Shown here one piece after another: positions 45,415 through 54,909 of a stretch of DNA of 64,000 bases. The DNA comes from Paenibacillus brasilensis (GTDB lineage Bacteria; Bacillota; Bacilli; Paenibacillales; Paenibacillaceae). The first letter of the stretch is position 1; each line of letters starts with the position of its first letter. The stretch is taken from positions 3,903,501-3,967,500 of the forward strand of contig NZ_CP045298.1 in NCBI RefSeq assembly GCF_009363115.1. Direction: 5' to 3'. The notes beneath the pieces are model-generated. The model saw nothing but the letters and a program-made list of their open reading frames with translations. It had not been told where the DNA came from and searched no databases. A program made the position numbers and the translations under genes.

Positions 45415-46251
45415 TTAGTCATCCTCCACATCCTCAGCAGCGGCGGAGGAGTAAGGGACTGGCGTTTCTGCGATTTGATGCAGCACGTCGCCTTCGTCAG
45501 GCTTTATGGTCTTTGCTGCAGCCGCTTCATTGCCCTGCTCTTGCAGCACCGCTGCATACTCACTCAGGGCCGCTTCGCCAAACGGGGTCAGCTTATAGCG
45601 GCCACGGGCTACGCGCTCAAACCAGCCGTAGTAGTTGTGCTGCAGGATGGCAGCCGCCCCGCTGACGGCCGCCGTACGGGCGAGCTGCACAGGGGCGGCC
45701 TCCCCCAGAACCTGCAAGGCTGCGGCTACACGCAGCGCTTTTTCCCGGTAGGCCGTGACCAGCTTGAGCCGGGTGCTGCCGCCGGTGTTGTAGTCACCGC
45801 TGCGCGCGTGAAATTCCCGCAGCAGTCTCTCCTTGCGCGAGCCGGGGCGGATCGCTGTCGTTTTGCGCTCATCACGGTTAGGGCCTTCAGGCTTGCACAG
45901 TACCTCAACAAGCGGTGGCTTGGTCTTAAACAGGGTGACGGTAAGCAAGCCAAGTCCCAATTGACGGCATAATCCAACCAGCTCGTTCCAGCGTTGATTC
46001 ACAGCCCCTTTTTTTGCACGATTTCGTTCTACAGCCACATATACATTGCTGGTTAGCTTCAAACGCTGCATGCCTTGCAGCACAAGCGACAGATTAAACG
46101 TCTTTTTGATCTCCACAATCAGTGGCTCCTGCTGCTCTGGCTTGATACCCACCAAATCGCAGTTGCGCACCTCTCCTTTAATTTCATATCCCAAGCTTTC
46201 AAAAAAGGCTTTGATCGGAGCATATAGCTCCGTCTCATGCCGAACCGCCAT
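45415..46251 (-). CDS. DUF2161 protein with PD-(D/E)xK nuclease fold
   Basis: 278 residues. The N-terminal half has ESLGYEIKGEVRNCDLVGI...LIVEIKKTFN, the D...ExK arrangement of PD-(D/E)xK enzymes (Asp about 30, Glu-x-Lys about 46-48). The middle is a winged-helix-like domain (about 165-235; VRGRYKLTPFG-type end as ARGRYKLTPFG). The acidic, Ala-rich tail is probably disordered. The family was annotated as putative phosphodiesterase. Substrate unknown. Confidence 0.85.
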   Translation of the reverse strand: MAVRHETELYAPIKAFFESLGYEIKGEVRNCDLVGIKPEQQEPLIVEIKKTFNLSLVLQGMQRLKLTSNVYVAVERNRAKKGAVNQRWNELVGLCRQLGLGLLTVTLFKTKPPLVEVLCKPEGPNRDERKTTAIRPGSRKERLLREFHARSGDYNTGGSTRLKLVTAYREKALRVAAALQVLGEAAPVQLARTAAVSGAAAILQHNYYGWFERVARGRYKLTPFGEAALSEYAAVLQEQGNEAAAAKTIKPDEGDVLHQIAETPVPYSSAAAEDVEDD

Positions 46252-46492
46252 TGCTTCTCCCGCTCCTTTATCCCCTTATTCCGAGCTTATATTGTACCAT
46301 AATGCGTCAGGTCCGCGTTGTTGTTGTATATTTTAGCACACAAAAAATAGGTCAATTCTGAAATCAATCTGCATAGGTATGTATTACACTTTTTTTAGGG
46401 GGATTAGATCATATCCTGAAAGTCGTGACGAGTGTAGCCATTACCATCAGGAGTGGAGGATAGTCATTACGCAGTCATGGGAGGAACCGAGC

Positions 46493-48388
46493 ATGAATAT
46501 TTTTGAACGCGTTGCGGAGTACCGGGCGGAAAACAACCGTCTGGCCTGGAACGGCACTTTTAGAGAGTATATCGAGATACTCAAGAAAGACCCGACGCCG
46601 GCGATGACTGCTCATGCACGGGTTTATAAGATGATTGAATCTTTTGGTGTAGAAGAGGTTGGGGGACATAAGCGATATAAGTTTTTTGAGCAGGAGATTT
46701 TTGGGCTGGATCGTGCGTTGGAAAAGCTGGTAGAGGAATACTTTCATTCCTCTGCCAGACGGCTCGATGTGCGCAAGCGTATCCTGCTTTTAATGGGACC
46801 CGTCAGCGGGGGCAAGTCGACGCTGGTTACTTTGCTGAAACGTGGGCTGGAGAAATTTTCGAGAACGGATCAGGGAGCCGTGTACGCCATAGAGGGCTGC
46901 CCTATGCATGAAGATCCGCTTCATCTTATTCCGCATGAGCTGCGCCCTGAATTTGAAAAGGAGTTGGGGGTACGTATTGAAGGTAATCTCTGCCCCTCCT
47001 GCCAGATGAGATTGCGTACGGAATTTGATGGCGATATCGAAAAGGTGCGAGTGGAACGGGTATTTATATCGGAAGAAAACCGGATTGGCATAGGTACGTT
47101 CAGCCCTTCTGATCCAAAATCTCAGGATATTGCTGATTTGACAGGCAGTATCGACTTTTCCACGATTACGGAGTATGGTTCGGAATCCGATCCGCGTGCT
47201 TATCGTTTTGACGGAGAGCTGAACAAAGCGAATCGCGGACTGATGGAGTTTCAGGAAATGCTGAAATGCGATGAGAAATTTTTGTGGAATTTGTTGTCTC
47301 TGACCCAGGAGGGAAATTTCAAGGCCGGACGGTTTGCACTCATCAGTGCGGATGAATTGATCGTGGCTCACACCAATGAGTCGGAGTATAAAAGCTTTAT
47401 TGCGAACAAAAAGAACGAGGCATTGCAGTCGCGGATGATTGTAATGCCGATTCCTTATAACCTAAAAGTGTCGGAGGAAGAAAAGATTTATGCCAAGCTC
47501 ATTGAGCAAAGTGACATGCGGCATGTTCACATCGCTCCTCATGCGCTGCGAACGGCTGCCATTTTCTCCGTGCTTACCCGCTTGAAAGAAACGAAGAAGC
47601 AGGGGATGGATTTGGTCAAAAAGATGCGCATGTATGACGGTGAAGAGGTCGAAGGCTATAAGGAAGCCGACTTGAAGGAGATGCAAAATGAATTTCTCGA
47701 GGAAGGCATGTCCGGGGTAGATCCACGGTACGTCATTAATCGTATTTCCAGCGCACTAATTAAGCAAAATGTGGAGTCCATCAACGCCCTGGATATTTTA
47801 CGAGCGATCAAGGATGGTCTGGATCAGCATGCTTCCATCACAAAGGAAGAGCGGGAGCGCTATCTGAATTTTATTTCCGTAGCCCGTAAAGAATACGACG
47901 AGTTGGCGAAAAAAGAAGTACAGAAGGCCTTTGTATACTCTTTCGAGGAATCAGCCAAGACGCTGTTCGACAACTATTTGGATAACATCGAAGCCTTTTG
48001 CAATTGGTCTAAAATCCGTGATCCGCTCACGGATGAGGAGCTCGACCCGGATGAACGGCTTATGCGCTCGATTGAGGAGCAGATCGGGGTGTCCGAAAAT
48101 GCGAAAAAGGCATTCCGCGAGGAAATATTAATCCGGATTTCTGCGTATTCGCGTAAGGGGCGGAAGTTTGAATATCATCATCATGATCGACTGCGAGAGG
48201 CAATTGAGAAGAAGTTGTTTGCGGATTTGAAAGATATTGTGAAGATTACGACCTCGACCAAAACGCCTGATGCGAACCAGCTTAAACGGATGAATGAGGT
48301 CATTAAGCGGCTGATTGAGGAGCACGGCTACACAGGGGCCAGCGCTAACGATTTGTTGCGGTATGTAGGCAGTCTCTTAAATCGGTAG
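46493..48388 (+). CDS. prkA: PrkA serine protein kinase / AAA+ protein
   Basis: 631 residues, the standard PrkA length. The AAA+ domain has Walker A GPVSGGKSTL (about residue 106), followed by the distinctive CPMHEDPLH and CPSCQMRL segments; the C-terminal part is the PrkA kinase-like region. Expressed in early sporulation in Bacillus, where it influences sigma-K-dependent genes. GGGAGG supports the ATG at 46493; the open frame to 46379 lacks support. spoVR, whose gene usually travels with prkA, lies at the far end of this window. Confidence 0.95.
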   Translation: MNIFERVAEYRAENNRLAWNGTFREYIEILKKDPTPAMTAHARVYKMIESFGVEEVGGHKRYKFFEQEIFGLDRALEKLVEEYFHSSARRLDVRKRILLLMGPVSGGKSTLVTLLKRGLEKFSRTDQGAVYAIEGCPMHEDPLHLIPHELRPEFEKELGVRIEGNLCPSCQMRLRTEFDGDIEKVRVERVFISEENRIGIGTFSPSDPKSQDIADLTGSIDFSTITEYGSESDPRAYRFDGELNKANRGLMEFQEMLKCDEKFLWNLLSLTQEGNFKAGRFALISADELIVAHTNESEYKSFIANKKNEALQSRMIVMPIPYNLKVSEEEKIYAKLIEQSDMRHVHIAPHALRTAAIFSVLTRLKETKKQGMDLVKKMRMYDGEEVEGYKEADLKEMQNEFLEEGMSGVDPRYVINRISSALIKQNVESINALDILRAIKDGLDQHASITKEERERYLNFISVARKEYDELAKKEVQKAFVYSFEESAKTLFDNYLDNIEAFCNWSKIRDPLTDEELDPDERLMRSIEEQIGVSENAKKAFREEILIRISAYSRKGRKFEYHHHDRLREAIEKKLFADLKDIVKITTSTKTPDANQLKRMNEVIKRLIEEHGYTGASANDLLRYVGSLLNR

Positions 48389-48448
48389 CTATTTGAGGTA
48401 AGCAAGGACAGCAGACAGCACAGTCCGATCAATGTACATCATATGTGG

Positions 48449-48494
48449 AAATCCGGTAAGCACAGGAAGTTTCAGGTGCTGCCGGATTTTTTTA
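48449..48494 (+). terminator. Terminator of prkA
   Basis: AAATCCGG..AGCAC (48449-48463) pairs with GTGCTG..CCGGATTT (48476-48489) with a small internal loop, followed by TTTTTT. Confidence 0.85.
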
Positions 48495-48784
48495 TCAGAG
48501 GGGAGGTATCACAAGGGGCTTTTATGATTGTGATGTGTGAAAAATTACAATTGATTCTCTAATTTTTTAACATTTTGTAAAAAGTAAGCCGATAAATATG
48601 ATAATGTTAAATCGATGTAAACTATTTTGGTTGGAGGAAATTATGATTCATGTCGATGATACTGGCTTTCTCTTGCAGATGGAAAAATAGATGAGCAGTT
48701 TATAGCGCACCGGATGATAGAATGGTGACAGTGCTCTCCCTCCATGGCGGTCCAATCAGCAGCAACCGAGGAAGAGCGTAGTAC
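48495..48784. other. Gap with a 15-codon open frame, possible gene remnant
   Basis: The AT-rich part (48540-48630) looks like promoter DNA, and a strong TTGGAGG (48630-48636) is followed by ATG at 48642, but the frame stops after 15 codons (MIHVDDTGFLLQMEK). Beyond it no protein similarity is evident. The end of the minus-strand N-acetyltransferase gene follows directly. It may be the start of a gene removed by deletion. Confidence 0.4.
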
Positions 48785-49657
48785 CTACAAGGAAATGGTC
48801 GATTTCTTCCATTCGGCATGAGCCGCAAATACCCTTTTCCATAAATCGTCCCGTTCCTGGTGACTATAATGAACGAGCGGCTCGCCGAAAACATCTGCCA
48901 ACACTTCCAGCCACTGCGATTTATGATTCAGCTCTATTTTTTCCAATCCGTTCAGCCCGTGTTTTTTCCATATGCAGCCTCTTAGCTCATTCGTCTCTAA
49001 GGCTTGTCTTTGCCGAATCAAAAACAGGTTGAACCATGGAGAATCTGCTGAGCGGCTATAGAAATGATGTTTTGGCATAAACTCCTCCAAATTCTGAACA
49101 ACTGTAGGATCAAAATCAACCCCAACAAATGAAGCAAGCGAATCATGCTCTAACCGCCAGCCTTTTGCAGCAACCCCGGACTCCGCAACCTTATATTGAA
49201 GAGGAGCTTGTTCATAAGTACCCATACGGAGTGGGACAGGTTCATAGGGCATATCGCCTAAACCGACATCAACAATCCATACTTCATCTTCGTGCTGCTC
49301 ATTTGGCAAGTGCACGGTTAGCCCAAGATGAAATGAATTGATGCGTGGCTCTGCTCCCAGAGGTTGAACCCCGGCTCGATGCAGGCAGACCTTGTAGCCC
49401 AGTGAATGTAGTAGGGTGCTGAACGCACCATTCAGATGAAAACAGTAACCACTTCTCCCCTGCAAAATCAGTTGAACAGATTCTTGAAAGCCAATAGCTG
49501 CCGGTTTTCTTGCAAAAATGTCCAGCGTTTGCCACGAAAGATGCTTCACATGGGCCTTATGCAGCTCAAATAAAAAGGATGGGGTAGGCGGCAGAATGTC
49601 TTGAATTCCGATTCTATTAAGATAAGCCTTTATTTCTTCTTTTGTCATCAAATACAT
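48785..49657 (-). CDS. Arylamine N-acetyltransferase
   Basis: 290 residues. The catalytic triad of the NAT family is visible: cysteine in GRSGYCFHLNGAF (about residue 70), histidine in INSFHLGLTV and aspartate in IVDVGLGD. Transfers acetyl from acetyl-CoA to arylamines or related metabolites. GAGGTG precedes the ATG. Stands alone on the minus strand, convergent to prkA. Confidence 0.92.
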   Translation of the reverse strand: MYLMTKEEIKAYLNRIGIQDILPPTPSFLFELHKAHVKHLSWQTLDIFARKPAAIGFQESVQLILQGRSGYCFHLNGAFSTLLHSLGYKVCLHRAGVQPLGAEPRINSFHLGLTVHLPNEQHEDEVWIVDVGLGDMPYEPVPLRMGTYEQAPLQYKVAESGVAAKGWRLEHDSLASFVGVDFDPTVVQNLEEFMPKHHFYSRSADSPWFNLFLIRQRQALETNELRGCIWKKHGLNGLEKIELNHKSQWLEVLADVFGEPLVHYSHQERDDLWKRVFAAHAEWKKSTISL

Positions 49658-49843
49658 ACCGCATTCACCTCAATGATTAGTTTTCAAATTCCCCTCTTTA
49701 GAGCAAAGTCCCTTGAGTTATAGCATCATTGTAGTAAGAGAATGTGCTGAGTACAATGCTATAATCTTCAAGTGTACCGGTACAATCAGCAGATACATCC
49801 GGTTTGGTGACATACACTTTTCGCGTATATAGATATCAGAGCA

Positions 49844-49874
49844 TAAAAAAACAGACCGTTTGGTTAGGTCTGTT
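49844..49874 (-). terminator. Terminator of the CotS-like pair (minus strand)
   Basis: AACAGACC (49850-49857) pairs with GGTCTGTT (49867-49874); on the minus strand the stem is followed by TTTTTT. Confidence 0.85.
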
Positions 49875-49911
49875 TCTTGCTCTGTTTCTTGCCTGGCTCC
49901 AATTGTGCGAA

Positions 49912-50808
49912 TTATAGCAGCGCTCTAAGCACCCGTCGGTATTTGTATAATTGCGCTAAAGATGGAATAACGTGCTTAGCAGAACGGATGCCGCCTATTC
50001 TGATGTTGCGGACCACGTGATAAGGAGAGATTAAAAGCGCGTGAAGCAAATGTAAATCACGGGTACTTAATGGGCGAAATCGCTGATAGTAGTCGATCGC
50101 GCGCAGCATCTTTGTCCCGTTCCAAAGACAATTTCGATGAAGAAGATGGGACAGGTCTTTCATTCTTACATGCAGGGAGCAATTTTCAAAATCAATTAAA
50201 TGGATCCTGAGCTGTCTGTCTTTAACCAGATTGGGATAGTTGTAATCGCCATGTATAAAGGCGGCGGCTTTTTGCTCCGAGTCGATTGCTTCTCGAACCT
50301 TGGGCTGCTGTAAATAATTCGACACTTCTTCACAGAGAGCTACGAGATGTGCTGTGCCTCTGTAGGGACTAAGGCGTTTTTTGTATCCAGCAATTTCATC
50401 ACCTAAAGCTTCGTAACGTATTCTGGCTGCCGGAGCTTCGTCGACAGGAAAGCCTACGGCGCTGGAGTGAAATTTGGCTAAGGTGGAAATTCCCTTTTTG
50501 AAATCTATTTTTTTTGTAAATTTTGGTCTTCGTCCATCAACCCAATTGGTTAACGTATACGAAATGCCTTCATGGGTCATATAAGCGGCTCGCTGCACCG
50601 TCGGATAGACCTTTTGGCTACGGGTAAACCCGCGCTCATCCAGGAAGGACAACACACGTGTAATAAAACGAATTTCCTCTTCAGGGAAATGGTAGGGTTT
50701 TAAACAATAAGTCATGTTGGCGGTCTCAATCTTGAGAATGTCCTTCTTTTGACGACTACGTTTAATTTTGATTCCGTACATCTGCTCAACGTTCGATAAA
50801 ATCGACAT
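49912..50808 (-). CDS. CotS/YutH-like phosphotransferase, spore-coat associated
   Basis: 298 residues with the aminoglycoside-phosphotransferase (APH/CotS) kinase fold: an N-lobe (LKPYHFPEEEIRFITRVLSFL), the catalytic loop FIHGDYNYPNLV (HGD) and the metal motif HLIDFENC (the usual D is present). CotS-group proteins are spore coat components. GAGG is correctly spaced before the ATG at 50808. It lies 18 bases after a paralogue of the same type on the minus strand. Confidence 0.87.
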   Translation of the reverse strand: MSILSNVEQMYGIKIKRSRQKKDILKIETANMTYCLKPYHFPEEEIRFITRVLSFLDERGFTRSQKVYPTVQRAAYMTHEGISYTLTNWVDGRRPKFTKKIDFKKGISTLAKFHSSAVGFPVDEAPAARIRYEALGDEIAGYKKRLSPYRGTAHLVALCEEVSNYLQQPKVREAIDSEQKAAAFIHGDYNYPNLVKDRQLRIHLIDFENCSLHVRMKDLSHLLHRNCLWNGTKMLRAIDYYQRFRPLSTRDLHLLHALLISPYHVVRNIRIGGIRSAKHVIPSLAQLYKYRRVLRALL

Positions 50809-50826
50809 TTTGATCCTCACTTTCTC

Positions 50827-51834
50827 TTATGCTTGGACCCATTCCTGCAAAACATGAATGATTTGCAAACGAAGGGGCCACGACTGATGCCAATGATCCA
50901 GGATCTCGCGGTCTCTTGAGCGATTGGGGTGCAGGGAGGCATGCCACGCTTCTCGTGGCAGTTTATACAGGGCTGTTACTATTTTTCGTTCGGTTCGGCT
51001 TAGTGGCTTGCGTTTTTGGTATCCCTTCAAAAATGATTTCACAAATTCAGGATTGAACTGGGTTGTATTCATAAGGGCTTTTGCCAGATCCGCATAGACT
51101 GAGCCGACCTTAACCCGATCCCAATCAATGATTTTGAGCTGACCACCATCAGAAATAATGACATTAGGGATCGTGATGTCACTGTGTATCAAAGAGGGGG
51201 AACGGTTTTCCTTCTGAAGCAGCTTAATAATGGAGGTGTCCTGCAAATCCTTCCATGCCCGCCTGGATAAACGTTTGCAGTCTTTGCCGAAAGCATTGTA
51301 CCAGTTCCGGTATTTTGTGTCATGACGGCTGATTTGTTTTATTTTTCTTTGAAAAAGACGATCCTGGTTTTTCCATACCCGCAACTGCTGAAGCGTAGGG
51401 GATTTCACTCTTCCAATCCGATGCAAGCCGATGGACTTGGTATGAAGCGTGGCAAGTGCCCATCCAAGCTTTTCAAAGTCTTCAGCAGTCTCCAATCCCC
51501 GCCCTTTGATCCACTGACTCACATAAAATGGCGTTCCTTGATGTAAAGTCCATAGCTTCCCGGAATGTGTCGGAAGCCACGTGGGCATGTAGCGATACTT
51601 TCTCTTTTTCAACAAATTGATCATGCTTGCAGCCTGCTTCATCTGTTGAAGCGTATTTGAACGAACCATCTTAGTGCGGCTGAAGGGTTTTAATGCATAA
51701 GTTCCCTTTTTCGTTTTCACTTGGATTACTGCATTTTTGCGGTACAGTGACGAGACTAAGCTAGATTTTAACGGAATCAGGCCAAAACGACGGGTAATGT
51801 TGCGAATTTGTGCTTTGGTATAGGATTTCGCCAT
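50827..51834 (-). CDS. CotS-like phosphotransferase, spore-coat associated
   Basis: 335 residues, APH/CotS kinase fold: lysine in YALKPFSRTKM, the catalytic loop LIHSDITIPNVI (HSD), and KIIDWDRVKVGS with the metal aspartates. Paralogue of the next gene and first of the pair; a duplicated origin is likely. The N-terminus is very basic. GTGAGG precedes the ATG. A 370-base gap with the OPT operon promoter lies upstream on the other strand. Confidence 0.87.
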   Translation of the reverse strand: MAKSYTKAQIRNITRRFGLIPLKSSLVSSLYRKNAVIQVKTKKGTYALKPFSRTKMVRSNTLQQMKQAASMINLLKKRKYRYMPTWLPTHSGKLWTLHQGTPFYVSQWIKGRGLETAEDFEKLGWALATLHTKSIGLHRIGRVKSPTLQQLRVWKNQDRLFQRKIKQISRHDTKYRNWYNAFGKDCKRLSRRAWKDLQDTSIIKLLQKENRSPSLIHSDITIPNVIISDGGQLKIIDWDRVKVGSVYADLAKALMNTTQFNPEFVKSFLKGYQKRKPLSRTERKIVTALYKLPREAWHASLHPNRSRDREILDHWHQSWPLRLQIIHVLQEWVQA

Positions 51835-52009
51835 AAGAACCTCACTTGACTTGAGATTAATGAAAAAGATAATCCTCTGTTAGTTATCAGTCTATTCATA
51901 ATGAGGTAATAGGTGCGGTTTTAAGGGGCTGCACATACCGAATTATACACTTCCACCACCTTGGTTGATCGCCAACGAAATCCTTGGAGGGAATGTGAAA
52001 TTTAAATCA

Positions 52010-52026
52010 TGTCATATTTTGTGACA
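52010..52026 (+). promoter_or_regulatory. Perfect GlnR/TnrA-type box at OPT operon promoter
   Basis: TGTCATATTTTGTGACA is an exact match to TGTNA-N7-TNACA and is part of the larger perfect repeat ATGTCA-N7-TGACAT (52009-52027). TATAAT at 52038-52043 is the likely -10, so the box covers the -35 region; this position would fit repression when nitrogen is plentiful. Confidence 0.7.
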
Positions 52027-52037
52027 TTTAAAAGAGA

Positions 52038-52128
52038 TATAATTCAATGAAAACGCTCTATACTTGTCTTTTTATCGTTAAAGCACAATAAACAAGACAT
52101 TGTTTTGGTCAAGATGGACATTGTTTAT
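52038..52128 (+). promoter_or_regulatory. OPT operon -10 and leader with inverted repeat
   Basis: TATAAT at 52038-52043 and a leader of about 155 nt. The leader has an 8-bp inverted repeat, ATAAACAA (52088-52095) with TTGTTTAT (52121-52128), and a direct repeat GACATTGTTT (52096-52105 and 52117-52126). The meaning is unknown. Confidence 0.4.
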
Positions 52129-52206
52129 GGGAGGAAAGTTGCAGTAAGATGAGTTAAACCTATTTAAGGGACGAAATACAACATGTCTAAGCCGCAGGAG
52201 GGTCAT

Positions 52207-53815
52207 ATGGAAAACGAACAAGAAAAGCGTCATCCGAAAACGTTTGAGCCTTTTTCATTTATTCTGATTGTAGCTACAAGCATTTTGGGGGGCAATTATC
52301 GGGATGCAGATTGTAACCAGCCTGGGTGTGACTCCGAATACGGCCATTATCGGAGCATTAGTGGCGATGTTGATTGCACGTATTCCGGTTAACTGGTTTT
52401 TACGGTATAAGTCTGTTCATCGTCAAAATCTGGTACAAACCTCCATTTCCTCAGCTACTTTCGGGGCGGCCAATAGCCTGCTGATTCCTATTGGAATCCC
52501 CTATCTTATGGGAACGCCTGATTTGGTTGTACCGATGCTGCTGGGAGCGGCGTTAGCCATGTTCGCAGATGCGACGATACTTCATAAAATTTTTGATTCC
52601 AAGCTGTTTCCAGCCTCGGGCACCTGGGCTCCGGGTGTTGCAAAAGCGGAGTCCATCAAAGCCGGAGATAAAGGCGGCAAACGTGCCGGTTTGCTAGGCA
52701 TTGGGGCACTAATCGGGGGAGTCGGCTCCTATTTGAGCATCCCGATGTCTGCCTTTGGGGTCGCATTTATCGGCAATATTTGGGCATTGGGCATGTTTGG
52801 GGTCGGTCTATTGATTCGCCAATATTCCATGCCATTATTTCAGATTGATGTTAATGGGCTCTACATCGCCCATGGTGTGATGATCGGGGCAGGGATTGTA
52901 GCGTTAATTCAGGCTGCTATACTCGTGTTTGGCTTTTCCGGGAAGAAAAAGGGCGGCACAGCCATACTTGCGGATAAAGCCTCGGATGCGGAATACACTC
53001 GTCCAATTGCAGAGGCCCGTCGTACGCTTGGACTCGGTTTTATCGCTTATCTGGTTATTTCGCTGCTGATCGCCATTATCGGTGGATTGGTTACACACAT
53101 GTCGGTAGGTATGTTGATCGGTTTTATCGTATTTGCAGCCTTTGCTGCGTTTGTGCATGAAATTATCGTCGGTATCGCGGCTATGCATTCTGGTTGGTTT
53201 CCTGCCTTTGCAGTTGCTTTTATCACTTTGCTTGGCGGAATGATGATCGGGTTTCCACCCGTGGCGCTGGCGCTTCTGGCCGGGTTTAGCGCAGCTACGG
53301 GTCCTGCCTTTGCTGACATGGGCTTTGATTTGAAAACAGGCTATATCCTGCGTGGTAATGGCAAGGATAAAGAGCTGGAACGGCAAGGCAGGAAGCAGCA
53401 GTATATAACGGCTCTGATCGCTTTTGCGGTTGCGCTGGTGACGGTCGCTTTGGCTTACCCAAGCTATTTTGCACAAAATCTGGTGCCGCCGATTGATAAA
53501 GTATACGTATCGACGATTCAGGCCGGGGCTACGCTGGGGATTGCAAGCCAGCTTTTGCTGTGGGCGATTCCGGGAGCGATTCTCCAGCTCATCGGTGGTT
53601 CCAAACGCCAACTGGGCGTCATGTTTGCAACAGGGCTGTTGATTGCGACAGCAAACGCATGCTGGGCCGTGCTGGTCGGCATAGCGATCCGTTTTCTCGT
53701 AACTCGTTTTGGGAAAAAGGAGACTGTCTCTTCTATGACGATTCTGGCTGCCGGCTTTATCGCAGGGGATGCACTTTATAACTTCTTCAACTCTGTATTT
53801 AAACTAAAAAAGTGA
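52207..53815 (+). pseudogene. OPT-family oligopeptide transporter, frameshifted near the N-terminus
   Basis: The OPT (oligopeptide/YSL) membrane carrier, about 535 residues with roughly 14 membrane segments when joined. The first frame (MENEQEKRHPKTFEPFSFILIVATSILG) leaves the family sequence at a run of six G (52287-52292); removing one G continues into IIGMQIVTSLGVTPNTAIIGALVAM and the rest of the protein, which is intact to 53815. The start at 52207 has GGAGGG upstream. As written, only the frame from 52304 could give a carrier lacking the first membrane segment. Could be a sequencing error, a real mutation or phase variation. First gene of a six-gene operon. Confidence 0.85.
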
Positions 53816-53816
53816 G

Positions 53817-54887
53817 ATGATGCAGATGGACGCTTTAAAGCTGGATGAAAGGATTGTTGAATATGCCGTTTATGGCGGTGCTGTCTTGGGTGGCGGCGGC
53901 TGGATCGAGGAAGGGCTGCGGATCGGAAAGCTGGCTCTTGAAGCAGGACAACCGCTGCTAGTGCCCATAGACTGTTTTTCAGACGACGATCTTTTCGTCA
54001 CTGTAGCTGTCGTTGGTGCCCCGGCTGCGCCGGACAAATATGTAAAGCCCGTTCATTATGTAAAAGCCCTGAATATGGTGTCCTCTATGACAGGAAAGGG
54101 CATCCGGGCTTTGCACACGAATGAAAATGGCGGTGAAACGACGATTAATGGCTGGTTTCAGTCAGCCATGACTGGTATCCCGGTAGTGGATTTTGCATGT
54201 AATGGACGGGCTCACCCTACAGGAGCGATGGGCTCGATGAATTTAACCGAGCTGCCGAATTACGTTAGCCATCAGGCTGCCGTAGGCGGACGCGGGGAGC
54301 ACTATATAGAATTGGGCATTACAGGTTCCCTGGATCATGCCGCTTCGCTGGTTCGTAAAGCCTCGGTGGAAGCTGGAGGATTGGTAGCAGTCGCAAGGAA
54401 TCCGGTGACAGCTGCTTATGCGAAAGCCAATGGCGCCCCGGGAGCCATTTCCCGGGCAATCGCTGTCGGAGAAGCGATGCTGACTCACCAGGGTGAGGCT
54501 GCGATTGCTGCTGTAACCGCCGAGCTGGGCGGCAAGGTTATCGCTACAGGTGAAGTAGCTGAATGCCGGCTTGAAACATCAGGAGGCTTTGACGCCGGGG
54601 TGGTTCATATAACGGATAGCGCCCGGGTCTACGAAATGACCTTCTGGAATGAGTACATGTCCCTGGAGCTTGACGGGGAACGATTAGCCACCTTTCCAGA
54701 CCTGGTCATGACACTGGATATGGATACAGCTAGACCTGTAATCACAGCTGCCGTAGACAAAGGACAGAGGCTAGCTGTCATTGCAGTACCGAAGGAACGA
54801 CTCTTACTGAGCACGACCATGTTTAACAGCAAATTGCTGCAATTGATTGAGCAAATGATCCATAAACCGATACTGTCCTACTTATAA
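53817..54887 (+). CDS. DUF917 protein (thiohydantoin desulfurase-like family)
   Basis: 356 residues. The N-terminal glycine-rich AVYGGAVLGGGGWIEEGLRIG and the segments VDFACNGRAHPTGAMGS and VYEMTFWNEYMSLE are those of the DUF917 family, which sits near hydantoinase/oxoprolinase genes; from memory, some members are assigned S-methyl-thiohydantoin desulfurase activity. The substrate here is unknown. It starts one base after the transporter stop. ATGs at 53817, 53820 and 53826 are possible starts. Confidence 0.85.
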   Translation: MMQMDALKLDERIVEYAVYGGAVLGGGGWIEEGLRIGKLALEAGQPLLVPIDCFSDDDLFVTVAVVGAPAAPDKYVKPVHYVKALNMVSSMTGKGIRALHTNENGGETTINGWFQSAMTGIPVVDFACNGRAHPTGAMGSMNLTELPNYVSHQAAVGGRGEHYIELGITGSLDHAASLVRKASVEAGGLVAVARNPVTAAYAKANGAPGAISRAIAVGEAMLTHQGEAAIAAVTAELGGKVIATGEVAECRLETSGGFDAGVVHITDSARVYEMTFWNEYMSLELDGERLATFPDLVMTLDMDTARPVITAAVDKGQRLAVIAVPKERLLLSTTMFNSKLLQLIEQMIHKPILSYL

Positions 54888-54909
54888 AAAATACAGGAGG
54901 AACGGAACA

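Noticed and set aside
52280-52310. Programmed ribosomal frameshifting in the OPT gene
   Set aside because: No slippery heptamer of known type with a downstream structure is seen, and OPT carriers are normally encoded in one frame. Error or mutation in a G tract is simpler.
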